Of a stretch of 64,000 nt of DNA, positions 44,428 through 55,402 are shown one piece after another (the first letter of the stretch is position 1; each line of letters begins with the position of its first letter). The notes beneath the pieces are model-generated. The model searched no databases, was not told the origin of the DNA, and saw only the letters and a list, made by a program, of their open reading frames with translations. Where the stretch lies: the NCBI GenBank assembly GCA_027310725.1, contig DAIDAG010000068.1, forward strand, positions 1 to 64,000. The letters are read 5' to 3'. Origin of the DNA: Sideroxydans sp. (GTDB lineage Bacteria; Pseudomonadota; Gammaproteobacteria; Burkholderiales; Gallionellaceae). Made by a program: the position numbers and the translations under genes.

Positions 44428-44443
44428 TAGCCCTGAAGGGGTA
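44428..44443. promoter_or_regulatory. NarL-like dyad 1 upstream of the two-component system
   Basis: TAGCCCTGAAGGGGTA. The right heptamer AGGGGTA fits the NarL/NarP half-site rule perfectly and the left differs at one base. It is about 126 bases before the preferred kinase start. Confidence 0.55.
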
Positions 44444-44492
44444 GTATTTAAAAATTCAGCAAGGTTATGTTGATATTAAAGGGAAAGCGGCA

Positions 44493-44508
44493 TACCCTAG
44501 TATGGCTA
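44493..44508. promoter_or_regulatory. NarL-like dyad 2 upstream of the two-component system
   Basis: TACCCTAGTATGGCTA, whose reverse complement TAGCCATACTAGGGTA resembles dyad 1. The inner spacing is less regular than at the other sites. Two sites in front of the regulator genes would suit autoregulation. Confidence 0.4.
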
Positions 44509-44569
44509 TTTGGAATATCAGCTTACAGTTATTTTCAGGCAAAAATTAGGACTTTCGGACATTTTATCG

Positions 44570-45799
44570 ATGGATGTTATGGATACAAAGTTCAAGTCAA
44601 CAAATGAGTCGGCCAACGTGGATTTCTACTGGACACGCGACCCTGAGTTGGTGTTTCCCGGCAAGAATGGCGGGCTGGAGGCTTGCGTAGAGCAGGAATT
44701 CACTGCATCCCGCACCAGTGACCTCAAGACACTGCTGAACACTTTCCTGGAAACAGCCACCAGTTTTATCAAGGCCAAGGCCGCTGTGGTGCGGGTTTTG
44801 CTCCCTGACGAGCAGACCCTGCAAGTTATCAGCGCAGTCGGACTGACCGGGGAAGAACTGGAAGCCGAGCGCATCGTCGAACTGGCCTGCGAAGATTGCG
44901 GCAAAGACGCTTTCAAACATGGCCTCTGCTCAACCAACATCGAGAGTTGCACTACCCGAAGCGGCGACCAGCCAAGACAGTTTCGTTCTGTGATCTCCAT
45001 TCCACTCGTATGCCGCAACACCCCTGAAGTTGTGCTCGGTGTTTTCACGCTTTTCTTTGACACGCCCCAATCCTCATCCGGCAATTCGGCAACCATGGCG
45101 AGCAGTTTCGCCGACCTGCTTGGTTCTCTAATCGAACACATCAAATCCACACGCGAAGCCAAACGGGAAGAATTGTTGATGGAACGTCAATCGATAGCAA
45201 ACGATATCCATGATTCGCTTGCACAGACCTTAAACTATGCACGCATGAGTACTACGCTGCTGAGTGACGCGATACGTAACAACAATGAAGTGATGGCAAC
45301 AAAATATGTTCGCGATATCGATGAGGCTCTCGAAATCGGTCAAAAATCCGTTCGTACGCTGATCACTGATTTTCGCAGCGATATGGATCCGGCCGGCCTT
45401 CTGCATGCACTGCAGACCCTTGTCGAGCAGTTTGTCCTGAAGCATTACATTGTTCTTGATTGTTCTATCCGTGTCGCCGATCTAGACCTACCCCTGGAAC
45501 ATGAGATTCAGACGTATCACATCGTACGTGAGGCACTCTCCAACATTGCAAAACATTCCAGCGCGAGCCATGCACGGTTGATAGTCGATCATCTATGCGG
45601 CTACTATGTATTCACAATTGAAGACAATGGCGTTGGAACATTTTCACCATTGGAAGGGCATTACGGGATCATCATCATGCGCGAACGCGCACAACGTATC
45701 GGCGGTGAAATTAAAGTGGAAAGCACGAAAGGATTGGGAACCTGCGTACAACTGTTCTTCCCTGAACCCGAGTTGAACTGGAGAACTGCGCATGGATAA
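44570..45799 (+). CDS. NarX-type sensor histidine kinase (GAF-HisKA_3)
   Basis: About 409 residues from the preferred ATG at 44570 (another is at 44579; the ORF track uses an upstream TTG). A GAF-like domain (about residues 45-200, with several cysteines: ELACEDCGKD, STNIESCTT) precedes the phosphoacceptor helix ERQSIANDIHDSLAQTLNYAR and a NarX-type ATPase domain (EDNGVGTFSP). No membrane helix, so it senses an internal signal; the cysteines might bind a redox cofactor. It overlaps the response regulator gene by eight bases. Confidence 0.88.
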   Translation: MDVMDTKFKSTNESANVDFYWTRDPELVFPGKNGGLEACVEQEFTASRTSDLKTLLNTFLETATSFIKAKAAVVRVLLPDEQTLQVISAVGLTGEELEAERIVELACEDCGKDAFKHGLCSTNIESCTTRSGDQPRQFRSVISIPLVCRNTPEVVLGVFTLFFDTPQSSSGNSATMASSFADLLGSLIEHIKSTREAKREELLMERQSIANDIHDSLAQTLNYARMSTTLLSDAIRNNNEVMATKYVRDIDEALEIGQKSVRTLITDFRSDMDPAGLLHALQTLVEQFVLKHYIVLDCSIRVADLDLPLEHEIQTYHIVREALSNIAKHSSASHARLIVDHLCGYYVFTIEDNGVGTFSPLEGHYGIIIMRERAQRIGGEIKVESTKGLGTCVQLFFPEPELNWRTAHG

Positions 45800-46499
45800 C
45801 AAACTAAAGATCGTGCTGGTAGACGACCAGGGCCTGTGTCGGCGCGGCCTAAGCGAACTGCTCACGCACTGTTACGATTTCAACGTACTCGGCGCAGTCG
45901 GTTCAATCGAAGATTTGCGCGTTCTTATTCAGGAGCAGCCGGACCTGTTGGTCATGGACCTGCGTATGAAACCGATGGACGGTCTAGCCATGCTTGAGCA
46001 GCTGCGCAAGGAAGGCTGCACCATTCCTGCCGTGATGTTGACCATGAGTGATTCAGAAACGGATCTGGGCAATGCGATACGTGCGGGGGTGCGTGGCTAT
46101 CTGCTCAAGGATATGGCACCGGAAGAAGTGGTGGATGCCATTCGCCGCGTTGCTGCCGGCGAATTGGTGGTCGCACCGACCATGACGGTGAAGATGATCG
46201 AAATGCTGCGCGGAGATCAGCCGGGGCAGGAGCCGAAGAATTCACTCAAACTACTGACCGAGCGCGAACGCGAAATCCTGCAATTGCTCTCTCGCGGTGA
46301 AAGCAACAAGGCCATCGCTCTCACCCTGTCGATCAGTTACGACACCGTAAAGCAACATGTGCGTCACATCCTGAACAAGCTCAACCTGTCGTCGAGAGTG
46401 AAGGCTGCTGTGCTTTTTGCCAAGGAACAAGGGACACCGGAAAACAGCGAATCGTCATCGAATATGCAGATCAGCTCAAAGAAGCAAGGAAGCAAGTAA
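45792..46499 (+). CDS. NarL/FixJ-type response regulator
   Basis: A 235-residue regulator: receiver domain with the phosphorylated aspartate in LLVMDLRMKPMDG (near residue 56) and a LuxR-type helix-turn-helix (LTEREREILQLLSRGESNKAIALTLSISYDTVKQHV, about 150-190). It pairs with the kinase upstream and lies 44 bases before sqr. NarL-type DNA-binding domains recognise paired heptamers, which fits the dyads found at dsr, sat/soe, hydrogenase and its own promoter. Confidence 0.93.
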   Translation: MDNKLKIVLVDDQGLCRRGLSELLTHCYDFNVLGAVGSIEDLRVLIQEQPDLLVMDLRMKPMDGLAMLEQLRKEGCTIPAVMLTMSDSETDLGNAIRAGVRGYLLKDMAPEEVVDAIRRVAAGELVVAPTMTVKMIEMLRGDQPGQEPKNSLKLLTEREREILQLLSRGESNKAIALTLSISYDTVKQHVRHILNKLNLSSRVKAAVLFAKEQGTPENSESSSNMQISSKKQGSK

Positions 46500-46543
46500 A
46501 CCAGGCATTAGTTCCATTAATAAACAAACAGAGAGGAAATAAC

Positions 46544-47815
46544 ATGGCACACATCGTCATTATGGGAGCAGGTCTTGGCGGCATGCCGGCGGCATACGAA
46601 ATGCGAGACAAATTGGACAGCAAGCACAAGGTTACGGTTGTCTCAAACACCGAGAACTTCCATTTTGTCCCATCCAACCCGTGGGTAGGTGTGAGGTGGC
46701 GTGACCGCAAGCAGATCGAGTTTCCCGTGCGCACTTATCTGGAGCGCAAGGGCATCGAATTCATCTCCACTGGCGTCAAACGTGTTCATCCCGACAAAAA
46801 CCAGCTCGAATTGAACGATGGCAAGAGCGTCGATTACGATTATCTGGTGATCGCCACTGGCCCCAAGCTGGCGTTTGACGAAGTCGAGGGACTGGGTCCG
46901 AACGGCGGCCACACTTATTCTGTATGTCATGTAGACCACGCGATGAAATCGCACGATGAGTGGGAAAGCTTCTGCGAAAATCCCGGCCCCATTGTCGTCG
47001 GTGCTGTGCAGGGCGCTTCCTGTTTTGGCCCGGCTTACGAATATGCCTTCATCATGGATACCGATCTGCGCAAGCGCAAGATTCGCACAAAAGTGCCGAT
47101 GACCTTCGTCACTTCTGAACCTTACGTCGGCCACTTGGGACTGGGCGGCGTGGGTGACTCCAAGGGCATTCTCGAGTCCGGCATGCGCGATAAGGGTATC
47201 AAATGGATATGCAATGCCAAGGTCACCAAGATTGAAGCAGGAAAAATGTTCGTCACCGAACATGACGACATGGGCGTGGAAAAAAAGAAACACGAGCTAC
47301 CGTTCAACTACAGCATGATGCTACCCGCCTTCAAGGGAGTCGATGCGGTGTTCGGAATAGACGGGCTGGTACAGGCGCGTGGCTTCGTCGTCGTGGACAA
47401 GCACCAGCGCAATCCGAAATACAAGAATGTCTTCGCAGTTGGTGTGTGTGTCGCAATCCCTCCAGTGGAAGCCACTCCGGTTCCATGCGGCACGCCAAAA
47501 ACCGGCTACATGATCGAATCCATGGTGACCGCCACTGTGCATAACATCCATGCAGATCTGGTCGGCGAACCTGCTGACAAGGAAGCAACATGGAATGCAG
47601 TTTGCCTGGCCGACTTTGGTGAAAGCGGAGTAGCGTTCGTTGCCATTCCGCAAATTCCACCGCGCAACGTGAACTGGTTCTCCGAAGGAAAATGGGTGCA
47701 CCTTGCCAAAGTCGCTTTCGAGAAATACTTCATCCGCAAGATGAAAAAAGGCACGTCTGAACCATTCTACGAAGGCAGTATTATGAAAATGTTGGGAATC
47801 GAAAAGCTGAAATAA
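46544..47815 (+). CDS. sqr: Sulfide:quinone oxidoreductase family flavoprotein
   Basis: A 423-residue FAD protein: IVIMGAGLGGMPAAYEMRDKL at the N-terminus and a second nucleotide-binding half. Cysteines typical for SQR occur in SVCHVDH, GASCFGP and FAVGVCVAIPP, and the C-terminus has an amphipathic region for membrane attachment. It oxidises sulfide to sulfane sulfur or polysulfide and reduces quinone. I cannot assign the SQR type. GAGAGGAAATAAC precedes the ATG. Cotranscription with the two-component genes is likely. Flavocytochrome c sulfide dehydrogenase is a less likely alternative as there is no signal peptide. Confidence 0.85.
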   Translation: MAHIVIMGAGLGGMPAAYEMRDKLDSKHKVTVVSNTENFHFVPSNPWVGVRWRDRKQIEFPVRTYLERKGIEFISTGVKRVHPDKNQLELNDGKSVDYDYLVIATGPKLAFDEVEGLGPNGGHTYSVCHVDHAMKSHDEWESFCENPGPIVVGAVQGASCFGPAYEYAFIMDTDLRKRKIRTKVPMTFVTSEPYVGHLGLGGVGDSKGILESGMRDKGIKWICNAKVTKIEAGKMFVTEHDDMGVEKKKHELPFNYSMMLPAFKGVDAVFGIDGLVQARGFVVVDKHQRNPKYKNVFAVGVCVAIPPVEATPVPCGTPKTGYMIESMVTATVHNIHADLVGEPADKEATWNAVCLADFGESGVAFVAIPQIPPRNVNWFSEGKWVHLAKVAFEKYFIRKMKKGTSEPFYEGSIMKMLGIEKLK

Positions 47816-47835
47816 TTCCAGCTGCAGAACCAACC

Positions 47836-47865
47836 AAAAAGCCCCGGAATCCCGGGGCTTTTTTT
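47836..47865. terminator. Bidirectional terminator after sqr
   Basis: AAAAAGCCCCGG-AATC-CCGGGGCTTTTTTT between converging sqr and the TlpA-like gene. Confidence 0.9.
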
Positions 47866-47879
47866 CTGAGCCAATTTCC

Positions 47880-48773
47880 TTATTTGCCCGACCTGGCGGC
47901 CACGTCGCGCAATAATGGCAAGTACTGCGGCCAGCGCGCAACTGGGCCGATGTTGGAAAACACTACGACACCATGTTTGTCCAGAATATACGTGGTGGGG
48001 AAAGCTGGGGCAATGTCGCGATCCCGTATCTTCATGCCATTTCCCAAAGATAGCATACTCATCTCCTTGGCCCTTATTCCCGAATCAGACAACGGTAGAT
48101 TCAAATGTTGTTCCAACATCCACTGGCTAGATTTTTGGAAATCTTCTTGCACCTGAAGCAAGACCATCTGTATATCTGCTAAAGGTTCCAATGATTTATG
48201 CAGACGCTGCAAATCAGGCATTTCGCTGCGGCAATGTGGGCACCAGGAACCCCAGAAATGTAGCAAAACCACTTTGCCGCGCAATTCGGATAACGTTATG
48301 CCCCTCCCTGATGCATCCGTGAAAGCCAGATTGAAAAATCGCTCGCCGCGATTCAGTCCGACATGAGCGCGGTTAGCCTGGTCAAGATTCAGGTACGGGC
48401 CCCAAAGCCGGGCCCAAGCATGAGCATCAAATACCACCTGATCATCCAGTGCATAGACGATACATGTTTGGCCGCTATCATCCCTGCAAGTCTGCAAGGC
48501 GCGGTCGGAAGCGGATTGGACAGTGGCTTCTCCGCTTTTCCAAGACCATGCACCACCCGGCGCGATGGCGAAAGCCCTGTGTTTTCCGGACGCAAGAAAT
48601 TCACTGTAGGCATCCTGTCCTGCACTGTCCAGATGTGGAACCGCCTTGATGTTGCCCAATGTCGCCGAAAGCCCAGTCAATGGAAATAAACAGATCAGGA
48701 TCGATAGCGCAGGCCATATTACGGTTCTGGAAATATCAAGACCGAACATTGATGTTGTCGACTCGGTACGCAT
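47880..48773 (-). CDS. TlpA-like periplasmic thioredoxin-fold protein
   Basis: A membrane-anchored or exported protein (hydrophobic IWPALSILICLFPLTGLSA) with a C-terminal TlpA/ResA domain holding the redox motif GSWCPHCRSEMPDL. An N-terminal extra domain of about 110 residues has two cysteines (LQTCRDDSGQTCIVYAL). The start is uncertain: the ORF opens at a TTG at 48893 inside the cytochrome b gene, and ATGs lie at 48803, 48773 and 48749. It follows the cytochrome b and octaheme genes, which suggests thiol chemistry for heme attachment or sulfur-compound reduction. Confidence 0.78.
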   Translation of the reverse strand: MRTESTTSMFGLDISRTVIWPALSILICLFPLTGLSATLGNIKAVPHLDSAGQDAYSEFLASGKHRAFAIAPGGAWSWKSGEATVQSASDRALQTCRDDSGQTCIVYALDDQVVFDAHAWARLWGPYLNLDQANRAHVGLNRGERFFNLAFTDASGRGITLSELRGKVVLLHFWGSWCPHCRSEMPDLQRLHKSLEPLADIQMVLLQVQEDFQKSSQWMLEQHLNLPLSDSGIRAKEMSMLSLGNGMKIRDRDIAPAFPTTYILDKHGVVVFSNIGPVARWPQYLPLLRDVAARSGK

Positions 48774-48874
48774 TCCATCGACGCCAGTCGAATGTTCGTG
48801 CATGACTTTCGTATCATCACCGCAACAAACGCCGCTACTTGTAGCGGTGTTTGTTGGCGCCGAAAGCGGCAGGT

Positions 48875-49480
48875 TCACTCCACTTCTTCCCAACCTGTGA
48901 TCATCGTCTTGATGTGCGCAGTGGGCTTATGCCCTGTGGTTGTCAGATAGACGTGTGCAATAAAGAAAACCAGCATCATGAAAGCCCCGGCCGTATGCAC
49001 GAGCGCCACGATTTCGAGACTCAGATAGGTATCTACACCCCAGATTTTCCAATAGGCGTAGAAAAGGTAGAACAGGCCTGAACCCCAGATGATAGGCGAA
49101 AGTACCGACAGTAGCGCGAGGTACGCCAATCGTTGCAACGGATTGTGCTTTTTCTCTGCAGTTTTATGAAATGGATTCGGTGCGTCGCGGAAAATGCCGA
49201 AGGCGTAGTAACGAACCATCGTATCCACTTTCTTCAGCGTCGGGATGTATTGCCTCCATTCACCAGTGGTGAATTGCCAGAAAATGGTGAGGGCCCAGAG
49301 AACCAGCAAAGTCCAGGCAAAGATGGTGTGGAGGTTTACCGCCTGTTCGAAACCGAACAAATTGTATGTGCCGTGCACTTCGAAGCCGGTGACCATCATG
49401 GCGATGACGAGTGCGGCCTGTGACCAGTGCCAGAAACGTTCATAGCGTTTGTAGAGATAGATACGGTTCTCTGCGTTCAT
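48875..49480 (-). CDS. Cytochrome b561-type membrane subunit
   Basis: A 201-residue protein with four membrane helices and paired histidines (RFWHWSQAALVIAMMVTG; NLHTIFAWTLL; VHTAGAFMMLVFFIAHVYLTTTG), as in thiosulfate reductase or hydrogenase cytochrome b. It overlaps the octaheme gene by four bases, so it is the likely quinone-linked partner of that periplasmic cytochrome. Confidence 0.9.
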   Translation of the reverse strand: MNAENRIYLYKRYERFWHWSQAALVIAMMVTGFEVHGTYNLFGFEQAVNLHTIFAWTLLVLWALTIFWQFTTGEWRQYIPTLKKVDTMVRYYAFGIFRDAPNPFHKTAEKKHNPLQRLAYLALLSVLSPIIWGSGLFYLFYAYWKIWGVDTYLSLEIVALVHTAGAFMMLVFFIAHVYLTTTGHKPTAHIKTMITGWEEVE

Positions 49481-51135
49481 TTGTTTTGCCCTTTTTTCTT
49501 ACTGGTATAAATACGAAGGCCACCGTGAATCATTATTCCTATCAGCGACAGCAGAACCAGCGTCCACCCCGCCATATCGAGCAACCGGTTGCTGTCGCGG
49601 GAGGGCATATACACACCCTCTATACCCTTCAAACGCCCGTTTTTGCTGTGGCATTGAGCACAGGATAAAGCGTCCTCTTCGGGCGCAACCATATGGGTGA
49701 TCGGCCAGGTCATCTCGGTGTTGACGAATCCGTACTCGCCACTGTATTTCAGGCCAGCAGCCTTCATTCCGGCACCGATTGCTTTCTGCCAATCGTAGTT
49801 GTGCCACAGGGCCGTCTCGTCCTCTCCTGCCGTATGTTGTACGGTCAGGATGCTATTCACCTTGTCATAGGGTTGTTTGCCGCGATGAACCTTGGTAGGC
49901 CAGATGCGTGAGCCGGGATCGTTCGGACTGCCACCCACTTCATTGATCTGCACGGTCTTGCTCGGATCGATCTTGTCTCCTATCACCTTGTAAGTCGAAA
50001 CGCCATTGAACCAACGGTATTCGGGTATGACGTAGGAATCCCACACCCATGCACCCTTTTTTGAGTCGAAAGCCCGACGCCCCGCACTATCCTTGCGCGA
50101 TATCGGATTGCCATCCGGTCCCATGGTGGTAGCTTGGGACCAGTCCCAACTCAACTCGGTGCCGATATCGTCGCGTGCGTACTCCGGAATATGACAAGTC
50201 TGGCAAGCGACTTTTTCCGTGTGCTGGTTAAGAATAGCCATAAAGCCATGGTGTGGTTTGTCGCCGTGACATGATTGGCAGGATGCAGGTGATTCGTCCG
50301 TTTTGCCACGAATATGTGCCGGGCCGCTGACTGCCGCCGCAACGTTGTAGCGACTCCCAGAAATCTGATGACTGGATGTGGCGTGGCACGTTACACAGGT
50401 GAAATTCAGACCTTTTTCATCCATGTGCACGTCGAGATATTTGCCAGGGTGCTGCAACGAACTATCGAGATCGCCGTGTTTCGCACCGTTAGCACCTGCG
50501 CCGAAGAAATGGCAGGAACCGCAGTTGCTGCGGCTTGGCCTGCCGATGCTCTGCGCCACTTTCTTGAGATCAGCAGGTTCAACGAACTTGCCTGATCCCT
50601 TCGGAAACTCAACGCGCTTGTACACCGGGCGTCCGGCGTCACCCGGCAGCTTGCGGTAAGTACCGGTCGTGTCGTGGCATACCAGACAATCGACGTTCTT
50701 TTCGACACTGAAGTCGAAACTGCTGTCTTTCCAACCGTAACCCGCATGACATGCCATGCAATCCTTTTCATTTGAAATCGGAGAGGTGCAGTAGTTGTTG
50801 ATGATATTTTTCTTGCCGCGCTTCTGCCCGGTCTTGGGATCGACCGATTCCCAGGTCCAGTGCTTGGTGTGCTGAACTTGCTTTGCAGCCTCGGTGTGAC
50901 AGATCAGGCAGGCTTGCGTCACTTCCGGACCGGTCTTGAAATTTTTCTGCAGTTCTTTGAATTTACTGTGGTCTGCCGTGGAAGCGTCTTTGGACTTGCT
51001 GGTTGAAGCGGTTTGTTGCACCGCTTGCGGAGCGATCGCCGCATCTTGCTTGGCGGGCATAGCGAAGGCGGTCAGCGTTGTTAGTACCATGCCGGTGGTC
51101 AATACCGGCAAAGTCATTCTGAATCTAGATGACAT
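49477..51135 (-). CDS. Octaheme c-type cytochrome, tetrathionate reductase family (OTR-like)
   Basis: A 552-residue exported multiheme protein with eight CxxCH sites (CLICH, CMACH, CLVCH, CGSCH, CVTCH, CQSCH, CQTCH, CAQCH), a signal peptide (LTTGMVLTTLTAFAMPA) and a C-terminal membrane helix (GWTLVLLSLIGIMIHGGL). The closest known type is octaheme tetrathionate reductase, which also acts on nitrite and hydroxylamine in vitro. With its cytochrome b it forms a quinone-linked periplasmic redox unit; the direction and substrate are open. Confidence 0.9.
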   Translation of the reverse strand: MSSRFRMTLPVLTTGMVLTTLTAFAMPAKQDAAIAPQAVQQTASTSKSKDASTADHSKFKELQKNFKTGPEVTQACLICHTEAAKQVQHTKHWTWESVDPKTGQKRGKKNIINNYCTSPISNEKDCMACHAGYGWKDSSFDFSVEKNVDCLVCHDTTGTYRKLPGDAGRPVYKRVEFPKGSGKFVEPADLKKVAQSIGRPSRSNCGSCHFFGAGANGAKHGDLDSSLQHPGKYLDVHMDEKGLNFTCVTCHATSSHQISGSRYNVAAAVSGPAHIRGKTDESPASCQSCHGDKPHHGFMAILNQHTEKVACQTCHIPEYARDDIGTELSWDWSQATTMGPDGNPISRKDSAGRRAFDSKKGAWVWDSYVIPEYRWFNGVSTYKVIGDKIDPSKTVQINEVGGSPNDPGSRIWPTKVHRGKQPYDKVNSILTVQHTAGEDETALWHNYDWQKAIGAGMKAAGLKYSGEYGFVNTEMTWPITHMVAPEEDALSCAQCHSKNGRLKGIEGVYMPSRDSNRLLDMAGWTLVLLSLIGIMIHGGLRIYTSKKKGQNK

Positions 51136-51195
51136 GATGTTCCCTTGATTTGACTGGGTGTGAAAATTACATGGACGCAGATCGCGATGTCTGTA

Positions 51196-51747
51196 TTAGC
51201 AGCCGCCCGCCGCGCCAGCACCTGAACCGCCGCTAGCTCCGGCACCGGGAGTGCCCTTGATCATTGCGGGCGCAGGTTTGCTCGGATCGAACTGGATGAA
51301 TTTGGCCTGATCTGCGGCGACATGACTCATGGTCTCGCCCACCATGGAACCGAACATCCCTCCCATGAATCCTGCGTTCATCATGCCAATATAGGTTTTA
51401 CCATCGTTTTTCTTATAGACCGATATCTTGCAAGGCATCAGGTTGGAGAGGAAACGAACCGAATCATCCTTGAGAATCGGTCCGGAATATTTTGTACTGC
51501 AAGCTTCGATCAAGAGCACCGGCAAGGTGTTCCCGCCATCCGCCTCGACTGCCTTTCCCGGATTGCGCAGGCCGGATAGCGCCCAGCCATTGCCTGTATT
51601 CTGAATATTTTGCTGAATGCGAGCGACAGTCTCTTCCACACCGAATGGACTTTGTACTTCCCTGAACATCATGCTCCCCATGAAGTTGTAAACGAGCACT
51701 CCGAAAAAACACGCTCCCGCGATAAAACCACCGACGACTTTCAACAT
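51196..51747 (-). CDS. DUF302-domain protein with N-terminal membrane helix
   Basis: A 183-residue protein: membrane helix at residues 5-27, DUF302 domain (about 35-150, pattern VEETVARIQQNIQNTGNGW ... LMPCKISVYKKNDGKTYIG) and a glycine/alanine-rich tail ending in cysteine. DUF302 proteins often accompany sulfur-oxidation genes; function unknown. It is transcribed just before the octaheme gene (60-base gap) and likely belongs to its operon. Confidence 0.85.
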   Translation of the reverse strand: MLKVVGGFIAGACFFGVLVYNFMGSMMFREVQSPFGVEETVARIQQNIQNTGNGWALSGLRNPGKAVEADGGNTLPVLLIEACSTKYSGPILKDDSVRFLSNLMPCKISVYKKNDGKTYIGMMNAGFMGGMFGSMVGETMSHVAADQAKFIQFDPSKPAPAMIKGTPGAGASGGSGAGAAGGC

Positions 51748-51850
51748 CCTGGAACCCTCCCTTTAGCGTCATTTAAAATAATTAATGAATGAATGCAGAC
51801 CAGTTAACAGCATGTATGGCCCGTTCCGTCGCGATGCGTAGATAGCCTCA

Positions 51851-52237
51851 TTAACAAATGCAACCACCCCCTCCAGGAAGCTTATGCTGCCTCTGGATCC
51901 TGTAGTTATGTGAGATAGCAGGCTTGATCACACCATTGAGGAAGTTGCACACCGCTTTTCGCGGATCGCTTTCACCACAGGTGATCACTTGAATACCACG
52001 CTGGGCCAGCTTCTCGACGAATCCTTGACTGGCATTCGCCGTAAGAATGACATCCATATCGTCCAGCGGATGTTTGCCTCCAGAGAACGCATGGAAAGAC
52101 ATTTTTATGGGAAGATCGAGCCACACTATCGCAGGGACATCGCAAGGGGTACCGACCTCGAAGATGATGAAGCGACGACTCTTTCCGGCATCTCCAGTAA
52201 CGCTCTTGAAGTTTTGGCTGGTAATCGCAATTTTCAT
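51851..52237 (-). CDS. NifX/NafY-like (Fe-Mo cofactor-binding fold) protein
   Basis: A 128-residue protein of the dinitrogenase Fe-Mo cofactor biosynthesis fold (MKIAITSQNFKSVTGDAGKSRRFIIFEV; ILTANASQGFVEKLAQRGIQVI). It ends in GGGGCIC, which could bind metal. The start at 52237 fits the family; the ORF track adds 21 residues. No nif genes are nearby, so a role in handling iron-sulfur or molybdenum centres is more likely than nitrogen fixation. Confidence 0.85.
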   Translation of the reverse strand: MKIAITSQNFKSVTGDAGKSRRFIIFEVGTPCDVPAIVWLDLPIKMSFHAFSGGKHPLDDMDVILTANASQGFVEKLAQRGIQVITCGESDPRKAVCNFLNGVIKPAISHNYRIQRQHKLPGGGGCIC

Positions 52238-52271
52238 ATCGTTTATTCCAGTTACAAGACTCTTGAAAAAG

Positions 52272-54942
<2,671 letters not shown>

Positions 54943-54952
54943 GTCGTGTTCC

Positions 54953-55399
54953 TCAAACGTTCAGAAATTCCGCCAGAATGCGGTATTGCGCTGCGCTTTC
55001 GGCATTGTCGGTGCCGCGACCGGCAGCGATGCTCTCGCTGGTTCGCGCCATGCGTGCGTGCATCGCGGCATTCCATGCAGGGCTGTCGCCTGGCTCGGCA
55101 GGCTTGAGGCTGGCTACCGCGGCCTGCGCAACAAAATGACCAGCCTGACTATTCCAGTCGCACTCTTTTCCGCACTGGGTAAAACTGTCCACGCTGGCTT
55201 TTTTGGCCGATTGAGCAGCGGCGGCAAGCTCGTCCTCGGTAATGTCTGCGCGCTTGGCTGCGTTGATCGCGCCTTTTACTCTGGGATCTTTGCTCAGCAC
55301 CAGCACGTTTTCTGCAAAACGCGCCGCGACCAAGCGCTGCCCTGCCCTGGACAGTTTGCTCAAGGCGGCCTTGAAATCGCTGTCGTTATCGATGGCCAT
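54953..55399 (-). CDS. Hypothetical protein in the hydrogenase operon
   Basis: A 148-residue, alanine-rich, helical protein with two closely spaced cysteines (FTQCGKECDW). No signal peptide. It lies between isp2 and hynL with gaps of three and ten bases, so it is certainly co-transcribed. I do not recognise a family; a chaperone or assembly role for the hydrogenase is a guess. Confidence 0.8.
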   Translation of the reverse strand: MAIDNDSDFKAALSKLSRAGQRLVAARFAENVLVLSKDPRVKGAINAAKRADITEDELAAAAQSAKKASVDSFTQCGKECDWNSQAGHFVAQAAVASLKPAEPGDSPAWNAAMHARMARTSESIAAGRGTDNAESAAQYRILAEFLNV

Positions 55400-55402
55400 C
55401 GT

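Noticed and set aside
51851-52237. Evidence for nitrogen fixation from the NifX-like gene
   Set aside because: The fold is widespread outside nitrogenase systems and no nif gene is in the window.
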